Below, piece after piece: positions 46,535 to 55,400 of a DNA stretch of 64,000 bases. The position numbers and the translations under genes are program-made. The first letter of the stretch is position 1, and each line of letters starts with the position of its first letter. Source of the DNA: Halobacteriovorax marinus SJ (GTDB lineage: Bacteria; Bdellovibrionota; Bacteriovoracia; Bacteriovoracales; Bacteriovoracaceae); the NCBI RefSeq assembly GCF_000210915.2, contig NC_016620.1, positions 1,984,001 to 2,048,000 on the forward strand, read 5' to 3'. Under the pieces are notes generated by a model. The model saw only the letters and a list, made by a program, of their open reading frames with translations. It ran no database searches and had not been told where the DNA came from.

Positions 46535-47515
46535 ATGCAAAAGAATAGATCATTTAATGAATTAAACCTTAATGAATTACAGAATAACTTCTTTTCCAAA
46601 CTTAAGGCCATGGGAAGAAGTCAAAATACATTAAAGAATTATAAAACTGATCTAGATTGCTTTAATCAATATCTAATAAAGAATGAAGGTGAAACTGACA
46701 TCACACATTTTGGAATGCCCGAAGTTCAGCACTACGGACAATATCTCGAAAAGAAATATAGCTCAGATAACTCTAGAAGAAGACGAGTTCAGGCCCTTAG
46801 AATTTTCTTTGACTATCTTGTTGAAGAAAATCTCTTTGAGAGTAATCCTGTAAGAAAGCTACCTACATCTCCAAAGTTCTTAGATATTCCAAGGCCTACT
46901 CCTTTTATAGATGTAAAGACTCTCTGGGTTTCTCTTCTAGAAGAGGCCACTTCAAATAATGAGATGAATGCTCTCATTGCTCGTAGAAACCAAATTGTTA
47001 TGTTACTTATTTACGGTGCAGGATTGAAAGTTTCTGATTTAAGTAAACTTAAAACAAGTAATATATTTTTAGAAAGTGAAACTCCAAGAGTTCTCATCTC
47101 TCACCCAAAGAGAGATCCATATACAATTGCACTGCCGAAAATATTCACACAAGTTTTTGAAGAATATATTTTAAAGCTAAGTGATATGAAGATTAAATCT
47201 TCTATTAATTTTGATGAACTTCTATTTAACGCAAACCCTTATCGCATCCTCTCGGGGTCACTTAGTCCTAGAGGTTTAGAAGTCATCTTCGAAGAGTATA
47301 GAAAGAAACTTCAAATTACTCTCACTCCTAAATCCCTCAGACAAGCTTGTATCTTTAAATGGCTTCACCAAGAACACGACGAGACAAGTATCAAAGAGTG
47401 GATGGGAGTTGCTCCTACATATAGCCTTAAGCTCTACAAAGAACATATGAATAATTATATTTATAATGAGAATTTCTTGGGCGAGCTCTATAAGAACTAT
47501 CTCTCTAAAGCCTAG
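46535..47515 (+). CDS. Tyrosine recombinase (Xer-like) with degenerate active site
   Basis: Shows a SAM-like core-binding domain (residues ~10-105, with SQNTLKNYKTDLDCFNQYL) and a C-terminal catalytic fold: LLIYGAGLKVSDLSKL, LTPKSLRQACIFKWL, and SLKLYKEHMN. Against Xer, the conserved Arg-I is Lys165, the His of HxLR is Lys266, Arg-II is kept (Arg269), the third-box His is Val292, and Tyr301 is kept. Length 326 aa matches XerC/D. It may be catalytically impaired or recombine by altered chemistry. No flanking repeats or mobile genes, so it looks chromosomal rather than an integrase. Confidence 0.8.
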   Translation: MQKNRSFNELNLNELQNNFFSKLKAMGRSQNTLKNYKTDLDCFNQYLIKNEGETDITHFGMPEVQHYGQYLEKKYSSDNSRRRRVQALRIFFDYLVEENLFESNPVRKLPTSPKFLDIPRPTPFIDVKTLWVSLLEEATSNNEMNALIARRNQIVMLLIYGAGLKVSDLSKLKTSNIFLESETPRVLISHPKRDPYTIALPKIFTQVFEEYILKLSDMKIKSSINFDELLFNANPYRILSGSLSPRGLEVIFEEYRKKLQITLTPKSLRQACIFKWLHQEHDETSIKEWMGVAPTYSLKLYKEHMNNYIYNENFLGELYKNYLSKA

Positions 47516-48347
47516 GCTTAGCTTTCCCTGGTCTTTTACCAACCGGAATTCCAAGATCATGGTCTAGGTGCCAGCGATCAATAGTTAATTCGTCTTTATC
47601 AATACGATAGAAATCAAGATCTTCGTCTATATTGTCGAGACGCTGGATAAGTTCTTTTTGAAGAACAATTTGATCCTTCTTATTAAGCTGTAATTCTTCT
47701 AAGGCCCTTTGCTTCTTCTTTCTTATGCGCATTATCTCTCTATCAAACTCTGCTGCAACTTTAACCTTCTGCTGGTTATAAGACCAAATGAAGTGGTTAA
47801 CACCATTGAGCTGCTTAAAGAAACTTCTCTTTCTTTTAAGGAGAACTCCTCTATAAATTGAGGCCTCTCTCACTCTCTCAGCAAGACGAAACGACTTCAC
47901 CACTAAGACAGTTCCTCTTCTAAAGTATTCATTCTTTCCCCAACAAGGAATTAAATCTTTAACAAAGACAACAAAGTACTTATCCTCAACTGATCTCACA
48001 TAGGCTTCACACTTTTCACGCTCTTTCATACTGGCTATATTGAAGAGTATTTCATCACCTGCTCGAAAGAATTTAATATTTCTATTCTCTGAGGAGATCT
48101 TAATAATATTTGAGGTCTTGTCCCTATCAGTTACTCTGGCAGAGAAGGACGAGTAATCGAAATCCTTGTCGTAGAAAGAATCCTCATCCTCAAGCTGCTC
48201 CAACTTTGTAATATCTTGTTGTAGTTCCTGGGCAAGTTCTTTTGAGAATTTTGAATAATCCACAGCATCCTCACCACTTTTTACCTGAGCATTCTTTGCT
48301 AAACTAATGGGGCCTAAGAGGGCTATGATTAGAATCAAATATTTCAT
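47505..48347 (-). CDS. Exported hypothetical protein
   Basis: Not recognised. Starting at ATG 48347 gives a signal peptide MKYLILIIALLGPISLAK; an in-frame ATG 18 bp upstream (48365) has no better ribosome site. The mature part has an acidic N-terminal stretch (KLEQLEDEDSFYDKDFDYSSF), a beta-rich middle (IKISSENRNIKFFRAGDEILFNI...YFVVFVKDLIPCW), a basic helical coiled coil (EFDREIMRIRKKKQRALEEL) and ends ...PVGKRPGKAKPRL. Its 3' end overlaps the recombinase gene by 11 bp, convergently. Possibly a periplasmic or flagellar-type accessory, but that is a guess. Confidence 0.6.
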   Translation of the reverse strand: MKYLILIIALLGPISLAKNAQVKSGEDAVDYSKFSKELAQELQQDITKLEQLEDEDSFYDKDFDYSSFSARVTDRDKTSNIIKISSENRNIKFFRAGDEILFNIASMKEREKCEAYVRSVEDKYFVVFVKDLIPCWGKNEYFRRGTVLVVKSFRLAERVREASIYRGVLLKRKRSFFKQLNGVNHFIWSYNQQKVKVAAEFDREIMRIRKKKQRALEELQLNKKDQIVLQKELIQRLDNIDEDLDFYRIDKDELTIDRWHLDHDLGIPVGKRPGKAKPRL

Positions 48348-48473
48348 ACTCCTATTATGACCCATAATCCCAGAAAAATCTCTAGGGAAGAGATATCCGA
48401 CTTATCTATTTACTATGAAGACTCAGACGGTTAAGCTATGGTCATAAATTTCTGACAAATTAAGGAGAATATA

Positions 48474-49118
48474 ATGGAAATTTTTCTAGACACTGGAATG
48501 GTTGATGAGATTCGTGAAGCTGCAAAATGGGGTGTTATTGACGGTGTAACAACTAACCCAAGCTTAATTGCCAAAACGGGTAGAAGCCAGGCCGACGTCA
48601 TTAAGGAAATTTGTGAAATTGTTGATGGTCCAATCTCTGCAGAAGTTATAGCTACAGACGCGCAAGGAATGATCAAAGAAGGTCAAGAACTTGCTAAGAT
48701 TCACGACAATGTTGTTATTAAACTTCCTTTAACTGAAGAAGGTATCACAGCTTGTAAGTGGTTCTCTGACAATGGAATTAAAACAAATGTAACACTTTGT
48801 TTCTCAGTTAATCAGGCCTTTCTAGCAGCAAAGAATGGTGCAACTTATATCTCTCCATTCATTGGAAGATTAGACGATATCGGACACGATGGAATGCAAT
48901 TAATTGATGAAATCAGAACAGTCTATGACAACTATGGATTTACAACAAAAATTCTTGCGGCTTCAATCAGACATTGTACTCACGTTAGAGACGCTATGAT
49001 GGTTGGTGCTGATGTTGGAACAATGCCAATTAATGTCGTCAAAGCAATGTTTAAGCACCCTCTTACTGACAAAGGGCTTTCTCAATTCTTGGCCGATCAC
49101 GCTAAAGCAAACGCCTAA
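48474..49118 (+). CDS. tal: Transaldolase (small TalC/FSA-like type)
   Basis: Class I aldolase of the pentose phosphate pathway, ~214-aa single-domain form. [13 protein letters not shown] (catalytic Asp6), [22 protein letters not shown] with Schiff-base Lys83, [29 protein letters not shown] and [12 protein letters not shown] are all present. This small family includes both transaldolase and fructose-6-phosphate aldolase; the sequence does not settle which by eye, though annotation as transaldolase is usual. Strong RBS AAGGAG and a terminator immediately downstream. Confidence 0.93.
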   Translation: MEIFLDTGMVDEIREAAKWGVIDGVTTNPSLIAKTGRSQADVIKEICEIVDGPISAEVIATDAQGMIKEGQELAKIHDNVVIKLPLTEEGITACKWFSDNGIKTNVTLCFSVNQAFLAAKNGATYISPFIGRLDDIGHDGMQLIDEIRTVYDNYGFTTKILAASIRHCTHVRDAMMVGADVGTMPINVVKAMFKHPLTDKGLSQFLADHAKANA

Positions 49119-49141
49119 TATCCCACAATAACCGACAATAG

Positions 49142-49165
49142 GCCTCCAGAACTGGAGGCTTTTTT
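49142..49165 (+). terminator. Intrinsic terminator after transaldolase
   Basis: GCCTCCAG / CTGGAGGC, perfect 8-bp stem with loop AA, followed by TTTTTT. Confidence 0.92.
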
Positions 49166-49191
49166 GTCAGGAATTTCCTAAATTACCTTAT

Positions 49192-49252
49192 CCTATAGAC
49201 CGAGAAGTATTTATTAACCCCACCTGAAATTGGGGACTTACTAGGCTATAGG
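49192..49252 (+). promoter_or_regulatory. Structured leader of the matrixin-like protease gene
   Basis: Nested inverted repeats: outer arms CCTATAG (49192-49198) and CTATAGG (49246-49252), inner arms CCCCA (49218-49222) and TGGGG (49231-49235). The 3' outer arm runs into AGGAAAA, the only ribosome-site candidate before ATG 49264, so pairing could limit translation. Could also be a chance structure. Confidence 0.35.
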
Positions 49253-49263
49253 AAAATAACTTC

Positions 49264-50097
49264 ATGAGGGCAATTCTTCTAATTACATTTCTACTTACTC
49301 TCGCTTCCTGCAATGGTTCAGGAGGGGGAAAAACTCAAGCCCTGGGCGGAAGATCACCAGGCAGTGCAGATGACGATCTCCCGATTCGTTGGGCAGACTC
49401 AGCTCTTCCCCTGAGTATTCAGATATCAGGTGACTTCTCATTTGCTCCTGCTGATATAGACGGGGCCGGTAGAAACCCGATTGAACAAATGCAAAAGGAA
49501 TGGGACGACGCTGTTACAGGAAAAGTCCTCTTCAACTACCCTGCGCCAGCTGCCGCATCTAAAGGCAATGACGCCTTATCAACTTATAAAGATAGTGTCT
49601 TGGGTGTCTATATTTCTGACGACTGGTTTTCTAATATTTCAAGTAGCGCTCTTGCCATTACTCAGTTCTACGCCTACAAGATGACGGGAAGCAGAGGAGA
49701 ATATTACCAACTCTCCCACGCAGATATTATTGTTAATGAAAGAGATTATGACTTTAGCTACGATCCAAACTCTAATACTGACTATGATATGAGTACAGTA
49801 ATTCTTCACGAGCTCGGTCACCTACTGGGTCTAGACCACCAAAGCGATGGTGCCGTTGCTGCAGTCATGCAACCTTACTTGAGTATATGGGAATCAAACC
49901 GAGCGCTCTTTAGTGATGATGCAAGTAGGATTAGTGACAACTATACTGACTCTGCTCTTAGCGCTGGTAGCGCTAGTTATCTCCCTAGCGGAATTCCAGA
50001 TGGCACGGAACTTCACGGTGTCATAGAGTTAATGGCAAGTGGAGAATGTAAGCACTATCACAATGGAAAGCTAGTTAAGAGTCACTTTTCTTTTTAA
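49264..50097 (+). CDS. Matrixin-like zinc metalloprotease lipoprotein
   Basis: Lipoprotein signal MRAILLITFLLTLASC (Cys16) and Gly/Ser spacer. HELGHLLGLDH at residues 182-192 is the complete metzincin site HExxHxxGxxH, followed by AVMQPYL, the Met-turn. The upstream YYQLSHADIIVNERDYDFSYD resembles the IxxxD structural-metal region of matrixins. 277 aa is a compact catalytic domain. It faces the sigma/anti-sigma genes; their last 23 bp overlap its 3' end. A secreted or surface-anchored protease for extracellular proteins is likely. Confidence 0.88.
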   Translation: MRAILLITFLLTLASCNGSGGGKTQALGGRSPGSADDDLPIRWADSALPLSIQISGDFSFAPADIDGAGRNPIEQMQKEWDDAVTGKVLFNYPAPAAASKGNDALSTYKDSVLGVYISDDWFSNISSSALAITQFYAYKMTGSRGEYYQLSHADIIVNERDYDFSYDPNSNTDYDMSTVILHELGHLLGLDHQSDGAVAAVMQPYLSIWESNRALFSDDASRISDNYTDSALSAGSASYLPSGIPDGTELHGVIELMASGECKHYHNGKLVKSHFSF

Positions 50098-50323
50098 GTG
50101 AATCAAAGGCCCTTTTCTCGAGGGCCACAATATCTTCTTCGCAGGCCTTTCGATCTTTTACAATAGTTTTAAATTTAACACTCACTTCCTCAATACTCTT
50201 TGAGTAATTGCGACACTTACTACAAATGAAGAGGTGTAAATTATAATTAAGCTTCTCAAAGCTATTAAGCTCATCTTTGAAACAAGTTAATTTTGAAATT
50301 TCTTGGCACGTATATAACTTCAC
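50075..50323 (-). CDS. Putative zinc-finger anti-sigma factor
   Basis: 82-aa cytoplasmic protein with the zf-HC2-type motif HLFICSKC (His-x3-Cys-x2-Cys) after an N-terminal TCQEIS segment. This pattern is typical of small soluble ECF anti-sigma factors (ZAS-like). The ATG overlaps the stop of the ECF sigma gene (50323), the usual sigma/anti-sigma arrangement. It lacks a transmembrane helix, so a cytoplasmic signal, for example redox through the Cys/zinc site, is plausible. The 3' end overlaps the convergent protease gene. Confidence 0.8.
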   Translation of the reverse strand: MKLYTCQEISKLTCFKDELNSFEKLNYNLHLFICSKCRNYSKSIEEVSVKFKTIVKDRKACEEDIVALEKRAFDSLKKKSDS

Positions 50324-50904
50324 TATTTAGCACCCTTTCTCTCTATACACTCTTTTAACCGAGTCTTTGAGCGATATAGAAGCTGTCTTAGATTAGTGCT
50401 TGAAATCTCCAAAGTGTGACAAATTTCTTCACTACTAAGCTCTTTAACTACCTTCAAATAGAAAACTGACTTCTGTATTAATGGAAGCTTATCCATACAC
50501 TCTTCAATAATACTTAAGCCTTGAGTATTTACGAGGGCCTCGTGAGGGTCGCTCGGCCACTCACTTTGCCAGTGACCATTATCCACAAAGCGAGCCTCCA
50601 TAACTTCTTCAATGGGGTCGTACTTCTCGTACTTTAAAATCTGCCGCTTGTACTCACTCACCTTATTGTAGAATATTCCAAAGAGAAAAGTTCTAATATG
50701 ACTTCGCCCCTCAAATTTATGAACGACTTCAAAGAATGTCAGCCAAGTACTATGTGCAATATCCTGTGATTTTTCGCGCCCAAAACCCATCCCCAGAGCT
50801 GCATTTAACAAATGTCCTGAGTAGGCAGAGATAAGGATCTCCATGGCGCTTTGGTCCCCTCTTTTAAGAGAGTTAATAAAGTTAGGATCAGAGAAGTTTT
50901 GCAA
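50323..50904 (-). CDS. ECF RNA polymerase sigma factor
   Basis: 193 aa with region 2 (MEILISAYSGHLLNAALGMGFGREKSQDIAHSTWLTFFEVVHKFEGRSHIRTFLFGI, split over helices) and region 4 (LPLIQKSVFYLKVVKELSSEEICHTLEISSTNLRQLLYRSKTRLKECI). These match the ECF sigma-70 layout of sigma2 and sigma4 without sigma3. Coupled to the zinc-finger anti-sigma gene. Divergent from the DUF547 gene with an 85-bp AT-rich shared region, so it may activate that promoter; no consensus can be tested here. Confidence 0.9.
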   Translation of the reverse strand: MQNFSDPNFINSLKRGDQSAMEILISAYSGHLLNAALGMGFGREKSQDIAHSTWLTFFEVVHKFEGRSHIRTFLFGIFYNKVSEYKRQILKYEKYDPIEEVMEARFVDNGHWQSEWPSDPHEALVNTQGLSIIEECMDKLPLIQKSVFYLKVVKELSSEEICHTLEISSTNLRQLLYRSKTRLKECIERKGAK

Positions 50905-50989
50905 GAGAATTCCTTAATATTTTTCATTATTCTAAAGGAAAGTATAATATAATTCTAGTTATACTATTTATTTATAATCAGGGGCATAA

Positions 50990-51715
50990 ATGAAATTATT
51001 CATTCTCTTACTTCTAAGCACTATCCAAGTTGCAAATGCATTTGATCACTCTCACGTTCTTTGGCAAAAAGTTTTAGATGAGAATTTGCATATTAAAAAT
51101 AAGCAGGCCCTATTAGACTACAAGAATATAAAAGAGAAACCCTTATCTCTCAATCAATACCTTCTCCAACTCTCCTCACTTAAAAAAGAAGAATTTGATA
51201 ATTTTACAAGAGATCAAAAACTAGCTCTTCTCATTAATGCCTATAATGCACACACTGTGAAGTTGATCATCGATCACTATCCGGTGAAGAGTATCAAAGA
51301 TATTGGTTCACTTTTTACAAGTGCATTTAAAGAAGACTTCTTTTTCTTTCTCGGTCACAAGAGAAATCTAGATTGGATCGAACATGAAGTGATTAGAAAG
51401 AAGTATAAAGAACCAAGAATTCACTTCGCTCTCGTCTGCGCAAGTATAAGCTGTCCTAACCTTCAGAAGAAGGCCTTCACAGCAAATAACCTAGAAAAGC
51501 TATTTGAGTCCTCAGCACATTTCTTTATTAACAATGCAACAAAGAATGACTACAAAGATGGAACTCTCTATCTCTCAAAAATCTTCAAGTGGTATAGGTT
51601 AGACTTTAAAGGTCTTAGAGCTTTTATAAAAAAATATTCAAAGCATAAAGAGATTACAGATAAAACACCAATCCAGTGGCTCAATTACAACTGGGAGCTA
51701 AATGAATGGAAGTAA
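50990..51715 (+). CDS. Exported DUF547 protein
   Basis: Signal peptide MKLFILLLLSTIQVANA, then DUF547 motifs: LALLINAYNAHTVKLIID, GSLFTSAFKEDFFFFLGHKRNLDWIEHEVIR, and PRIHFALVCASISCPNL with a conserved Cys-containing CASxSCP element. 241 aa. The function of DUF547 is unknown; the Cys/His motif and relation to cysteine peptidase-like folds have been proposed. Overlaps the following radical-SAM gene by 10 bp, so the two act together. Confidence 0.85.
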   Translation: MKLFILLLLSTIQVANAFDHSHVLWQKVLDENLHIKNKQALLDYKNIKEKPLSLNQYLLQLSSLKKEEFDNFTRDQKLALLINAYNAHTVKLIIDHYPVKSIKDIGSLFTSAFKEDFFFFLGHKRNLDWIEHEVIRKKYKEPRIHFALVCASISCPNLQKKAFTANNLEKLFESSAHFFINNATKNDYKDGTLYLSKIFKWYRLDFKGLRAFIKKYSKHKEITDKTPIQWLNYNWELNEWK

Positions 51716-52641
51716 GTAAATATGCTAAGTGGGAAAATCGCTACACCACAGCTAAGAATGAAGAGCGAGGTAGCGTACCATTCACTTCACTAAAAACTCT
51801 CTGGTTTAATAGTGGAACCCTATGTAACCTTGCATGCGATAATTGCTATATTGAATCGAGTCCAAAGAATGATCGCCTCGCCTACCTCACTCTAGCTGAT
51901 GTGAAGAAATATATTGATGAAGTCAAAGAGAACTCTTGGCAATTAGAGAGCATCGGAATTACTGGTGGAGAACCTTTTCTAAATCCACATATCATAGAAA
52001 TACTCGAAGAGTGTTTATCTCTTGGAGTTCCAGTTCTAGTTCTTACAAATGCTCATAAAGTATTGAAGAGATGGGAGAAGAAATTACTAGCTCTTAAAGA
52101 ACAATACTCTGATCTCCTTCGCTTAAGAGTTTCCCTCGATCACTATACAAAAGAAATCCATGAAGGAGAGCGAGGAGAAGGAACCTTCGCTCCTACTATG
52201 AAGTCCTTAGAGTGGCTCTATCTGAATGAATTTCATATTAGTATCGCTGGAAGATCTCTCTTTAAAGAGAGTCAGGAAGTAGCAAAGCAGGGTTATGGGA
52301 ATCTACTTAAAAAGCATAAAATAGATATTGAAATCTCCCCAGATACACTTGTTATTTTCCCAGAGATGAAGGCCACAGAAGATGTTCCAGAGATCACAGT
52401 AGATTGCTGGAATATATTGAATGTCTCCCCTACAGACCAAATGTGCTCAACACAGAGAATGATCGTAAAAAGAAAAGGAGAGGCTTCTCCTAAAGTTCTC
52501 GCCTGTACACTCATTGCATATAACAAGGAATTTGAATTGGGCGAAACTCTCCTTGAGTCATTTAAAGATATTCACCTCAATCATCCATTTTGTGCAAAAT
52601 TCTGCGTATTAGGTGGAGCAAGTTGCTCAAGTACTAATTAA
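51706..52641 (+). CDS. Radical SAM protein with C-terminal Cys cluster
   Basis: 311 aa. [4Fe-4S] motif Cys40-x3-Cys44-x2-Cys47 (CNLACDNC), SAM-binding GITGGEPFLNP, and a C-terminal set of Cys (CWNIL, MCSTQ, LACTL, PFCAKFCVLGGASC) that could bind an auxiliary cluster as in SPASM/twitch domains. It overlaps the DUF547 gene and may modify that protein or a common substrate. I cannot assign the substrate. Related radical SAM proteins occur with DUF547 genes in other bacteria, but I make no claim on the pathway. Confidence 0.82.
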   Translation: MEVSKYAKWENRYTTAKNEERGSVPFTSLKTLWFNSGTLCNLACDNCYIESSPKNDRLAYLTLADVKKYIDEVKENSWQLESIGITGGEPFLNPHIIEILEECLSLGVPVLVLTNAHKVLKRWEKKLLALKEQYSDLLRLRVSLDHYTKEIHEGERGEGTFAPTMKSLEWLYLNEFHISIAGRSLFKESQEVAKQGYGNLLKKHKIDIEISPDTLVIFPEMKATEDVPEITVDCWNILNVSPTDQMCSTQRMIVKRKGEASPKVLACTLIAYNKEFELGETLLESFKDIHLNHPFCAKFCVLGGASCSSTN

Positions 52642-52728
52642 ATTTCCTTGAAAAGAGAGAATTTGTAAGTATACGCTCTGTTAGGATTCTTATAAGATTT
52701 TATTAATTAAATATTTCAAGGAGGAAGT

Positions 52729-53490
52729 ATGTTAGTAAAATCTGCAGCGGCAGTTGCTTTATTCAGTCTAATTTCAATTTCATCAAATGCATCAGATAAG
52801 TCTATTTGCGGAAGAACCGACGATAGAGTTCCTTCTACAGATGCTAAGGTTGCTAGAGCACTAGACTCTAGAACTGGAACTGGTGGATGTACTGTAACAA
52901 TGATTGGCCGTACATGTGCTATTTCAGCAGGACACTGTAAGTCAGTTTTAAAAATTGCAGAATTTAATACTCCAATGTCAGATAGCAGAGGAAGAATTCA
53001 ACATCCAGGTGTTGAAGATGTATATGAAATTGACCAAGAGTCAATTGTTTATAGAAATGGTGGAGTTGGAAACGACTACGCTGTTATGAAAGTACTTCCT
53101 AACAATGTTACAGGTGCCTATGCAGGAGATATCCAAGGTCACTATAATGTAACTTTTGATAGACCAGTAAAAGGTGACGTAATCAGAATTACTGGATACG
53201 GACTTGATTACAATGATGACGAGAGAAATCTTGCTCAACAAACTCACACTGGTGAAATCATGAGTACATCTTCTCGTTCAGGAAGCGCTACTATGACTCA
53301 CGTTGCAGACACTATGGGTGGAAACTCAGGTTCTTCAATCCTTAAAGAGTCTACAAGTGAAATCGTGGCCATCCACACTCACGGTGGTTGTTCTTCAAGA
53401 GGTGGATCAAACTCATCTACACTTATTGCTGATCACCAAATCTTAAAAGATGCAATTACAGCTTGTCTTGCGACAGAGCCACAAGACTAA
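52729..53490 (+). CDS. Secreted trypsin-like (S1) serine protease
   Basis: Signal peptide MLVKSAAAVALFSLISISSNA. Catalytic triad visible: His69 (ISAGHCK), Asp116 (GNDYAVMKV) and Ser200 (GGNSGSSIL), with Cys63/Cys70 flanking the His as in S1 enzymes. Mature protein ~230 aa and no long propeptide; short form of chymotrypsin fold. Strong RBS AAGGAGG. Single-gene unit ended by a hairpin. Expected to act outside the inner membrane, fitting a protein-degrading lifestyle. Confidence 0.9.
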   Translation: MLVKSAAAVALFSLISISSNASDKSICGRTDDRVPSTDAKVARALDSRTGTGGCTVTMIGRTCAISAGHCKSVLKIAEFNTPMSDSRGRIQHPGVEDVYEIDQESIVYRNGGVGNDYAVMKVLPNNVTGAYAGDIQGHYNVTFDRPVKGDVIRITGYGLDYNDDERNLAQQTHTGEIMSTSSRSGSATMTHVADTMGGNSGSSILKESTSEIVAIHTHGGCSSRGGSNSSTLIADHQILKDAITACLATEPQD

Positions 53491-53499
53491 AATAAAATT

Positions 53500-53522
53500 G
53501 GCCGCACGACTCTAGTGCGGCC
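53500..53522 (+). terminator. Hairpin after trypsin-like protease
   Basis: GGCCGCAC / GTGCGGCC, perfect 8-bp stem with a seven-base loop, followed by TCTAATATTTT. Strong stem with a weak U-tract. Confidence 0.65.
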
Positions 53523-53579
53523 TCTAATATTTTCACCTACAAAGTTCAAAGTAATTAACAAAGAGTTTTTACCAATACC

Positions 53580-54311
53580 TTATCTTGATAAGAATTCATC
53601 AAATAAATCTCTATTAATTTTCCCATATTTATCCTCGTAGCTTTTTATATAGTTAGCAATTTCATATTTCTTCATATTTCCCAAGTCTCTCTTTAAATAC
53701 TCTAACGCTATTCTTCTAGAACCATCATCACTGAAACCACAAAATCTATTTGTATTTAATCGATGATGTAATGATTGCAGTCCTCCTAACTCAAAACTCC
53801 ACATGTGAAAATGATCAAGAAATATTCTAGAAATATTACTTCTAAGAGCTGTATTCCTCGTTACTTCTCGAACTAAACCATCAATTGCATACAACTCTTT
53901 TGTTTTTCCGTCGTAGTCTCCAGTTGAAGAAGAATAATCTGACATACAGTCAATATTTATATTTCTCTCATGCCAATATTTTTTTTTATATTCCTCTGAC
54001 GAAGAGTATATTAAAGTAGACTGTACAAGCACAGCTGCATTATAAATCATAATCAATTCGCTCTCATTTAGATCTTTGAACTCATTGTTAATATAGATCT
54101 CCACATCATCACGTATTCCATTCTTATTTTCATCTGGCCCTTTTAACGACCACATGACTTCGAACCAATTGGGAAATGGTGGCTCCATTTTTCCCATAAA
54201 AACTTTTGGCTCATATGTTATCCACATCCTTGTGTAGTAGATAAAGTCTCTACATCGGTAAAGAGTGACCAAAAGAATGAATATAGAAAAAGTAATTAGA
54301 GTTTTCTTCAA
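53580..54311 (-). CDS. Membrane-anchored hypothetical protein with Ca-binding-type loop
   Basis: Unknown. N-terminal hydrophobic segment (LITFSIFILLVTLYRC) acts as signal or anchor. Then GPDENKNGIRDDVEIYI (residues ~57-73), an EF-hand/thrombospondin-3-like DxNxNGIxDDxE loop common in exported proteins. The rest is helical and Tyr/Asn-rich with two Cys (IDCMSD, RFCGFSDD). AT-rich in base composition compared with its neighbours. Single gene, convergent with the S1 protease gene. Confidence 0.6.
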   Translation of the reverse strand: MKKTLITFSIFILLVTLYRCRDFIYYTRMWITYEPKVFMGKMEPPFPNWFEVMWSLKGPDENKNGIRDDVEIYINNEFKDLNESELIMIYNAAVLVQSTLIYSSSEEYKKKYWHERNINIDCMSDYSSSTGDYDGKTKELYAIDGLVREVTRNTALRSNISRIFLDHFHMWSFELGGLQSLHHRLNTNRFCGFSDDGSRRIALEYLKRDLGNMKKYEIANYIKSYEDKYGKINRDLFDEFLSR

Positions 54312-54404
54312 TTTAAATTCCAGTTAAATATGCTTCATTAAAATTATAAACGAAGTTGACTCGAAATTTTAAAGATCAAGAAAAATTAAGGACAAAGCGG
54401 ACTA

Positions 54405-55400
54405 TCACCATACTTCATCATCAACAGTCCAAGGGGAAAGAGATGTAAGGTATGTACAAGAATCGCCCTTCCTACTTATTACAAGACTTGGACCTGCACT
54501 CATCTGCAAGCGGAGATATACACTACGAATTCTGTTTCTCTTAAACTCTAACCCCACTTCAAGGTTCTTTGAATCTGCCTTGAATAAATTTAAAACTCTT
54601 TCCTCTTCTTTATTTAGATAATCTTGAAATGATGTATAATTCACACCATCAGGTATAGCGGAGGATATCTCCTCTCGATTCTTTGTTGTTGGAAATCCTT
54701 CATTTATAAACTTTCTATTTTCCTCTAAATGTTTTTCTCTTCTTCTTTTATCAGAAATACATCTACTCATTTCCTTAAGTATTAGTTCACCATTTTTCTG
54801 TTTGATTATTTTCTTCAACCTATCCATATAAGAAACAATACTCTCATCTTTTAAAACAAATTTCTCAAAAACCTCTTTAGCTGATGGCCTAATTACAGCA
54901 AGCCTCTTACCTTTATAAATAACTTCGGACTCAACGCTATCTGTAATCGCCTTAACTTCCCCTGGAAGTCTAAAGTAATAAGTATCTTCACCTTTAACTA
55001 GAGAAGATCTAAAGCCGTAGACATCTCCTTTATTCTCAGTGAAATAAATTCTTAATTGTCCACTTGTTAACTTTCCTTTGTGAATATTGTAATCACAGAA
55101 AAGACTTTTACCATCTCGGTGGAAATCCATACTATATGGAGCTATTTTCACTTCCTTTAGATGCTCTGCTCTTAACTTGCAAACCGTATCATTTGCAAGC
55201 TTTAGGTCTCGACTTGAAAACGATCCTACAGGCTTCCCTTTAAGCTCTCTATTAGTAAAAAGAGAGATTCTTCCCTCAAAGGCTCTAACAAATGAGAGGT
55301 AAGCCTCTATCCGATTCTTTCTAGTATAAAGCCATACCACATCAGGAGACTCTCCATATGAGTTAAAGATAAAAAGCATTGTAATCAAAAGATATTTCAT
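54405..55400 (-). CDS. Exported hypothetical protein
   Basis: Unknown family. Start at ATG 55400 gives signal peptide MKYLLITMLFIFNSYGES; GGAG lies ten bases upstream. A longer in-frame reading from 55433 adds 11 hydrophilic residues. The mature ~315 residues are basic with a helical Lys/Glu-rich middle (LKKIIKQKNGELILKEMSRCISDKRRREKH in two helices) and end SLSPWTVDDEVW. Cys residues come in pairs (DTVCK, FCDY; SRCIS, SCTYL). No catalytic motif seen. It lies downstream of the rplT terminator. Confidence 0.55.
   Translation of the reverse strand: MKYLLITMLFIFNSYGESPDVVWLYTRKNRIEAYLSFVRAFEGRISLFTNRELKGKPVGSFSSRDLKLANDTVCKLRAEHLKEVKIAPYSMDFHRDGKSLFCDYNIHKGKLTSGQLRIYFTENKGDVYGFRSSLVKGEDTYYFRLPGEVKAITDSVESEVIYKGKRLAVIRPSAKEVFEKFVLKDESIVSYMDRLKKIIKQKNGELILKEMSRCISDKRRREKHLEENRKFINEGFPTTKNREEISSAIPDGVNYTSFQDYLNKEEERVLNLFKADSKNLEVGLEFKRNRIRSVYLRLQMSAGPSLVISRKGDSCTYLTSLSPWTVDDEVW

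Noticed and set aside
46535-47515. Integrase as a sign of an integrated mobile element
   Set aside because: No tRNA target, no attachment-site repeats, no phage or plasmid genes around it, and composition equals its neighbours.
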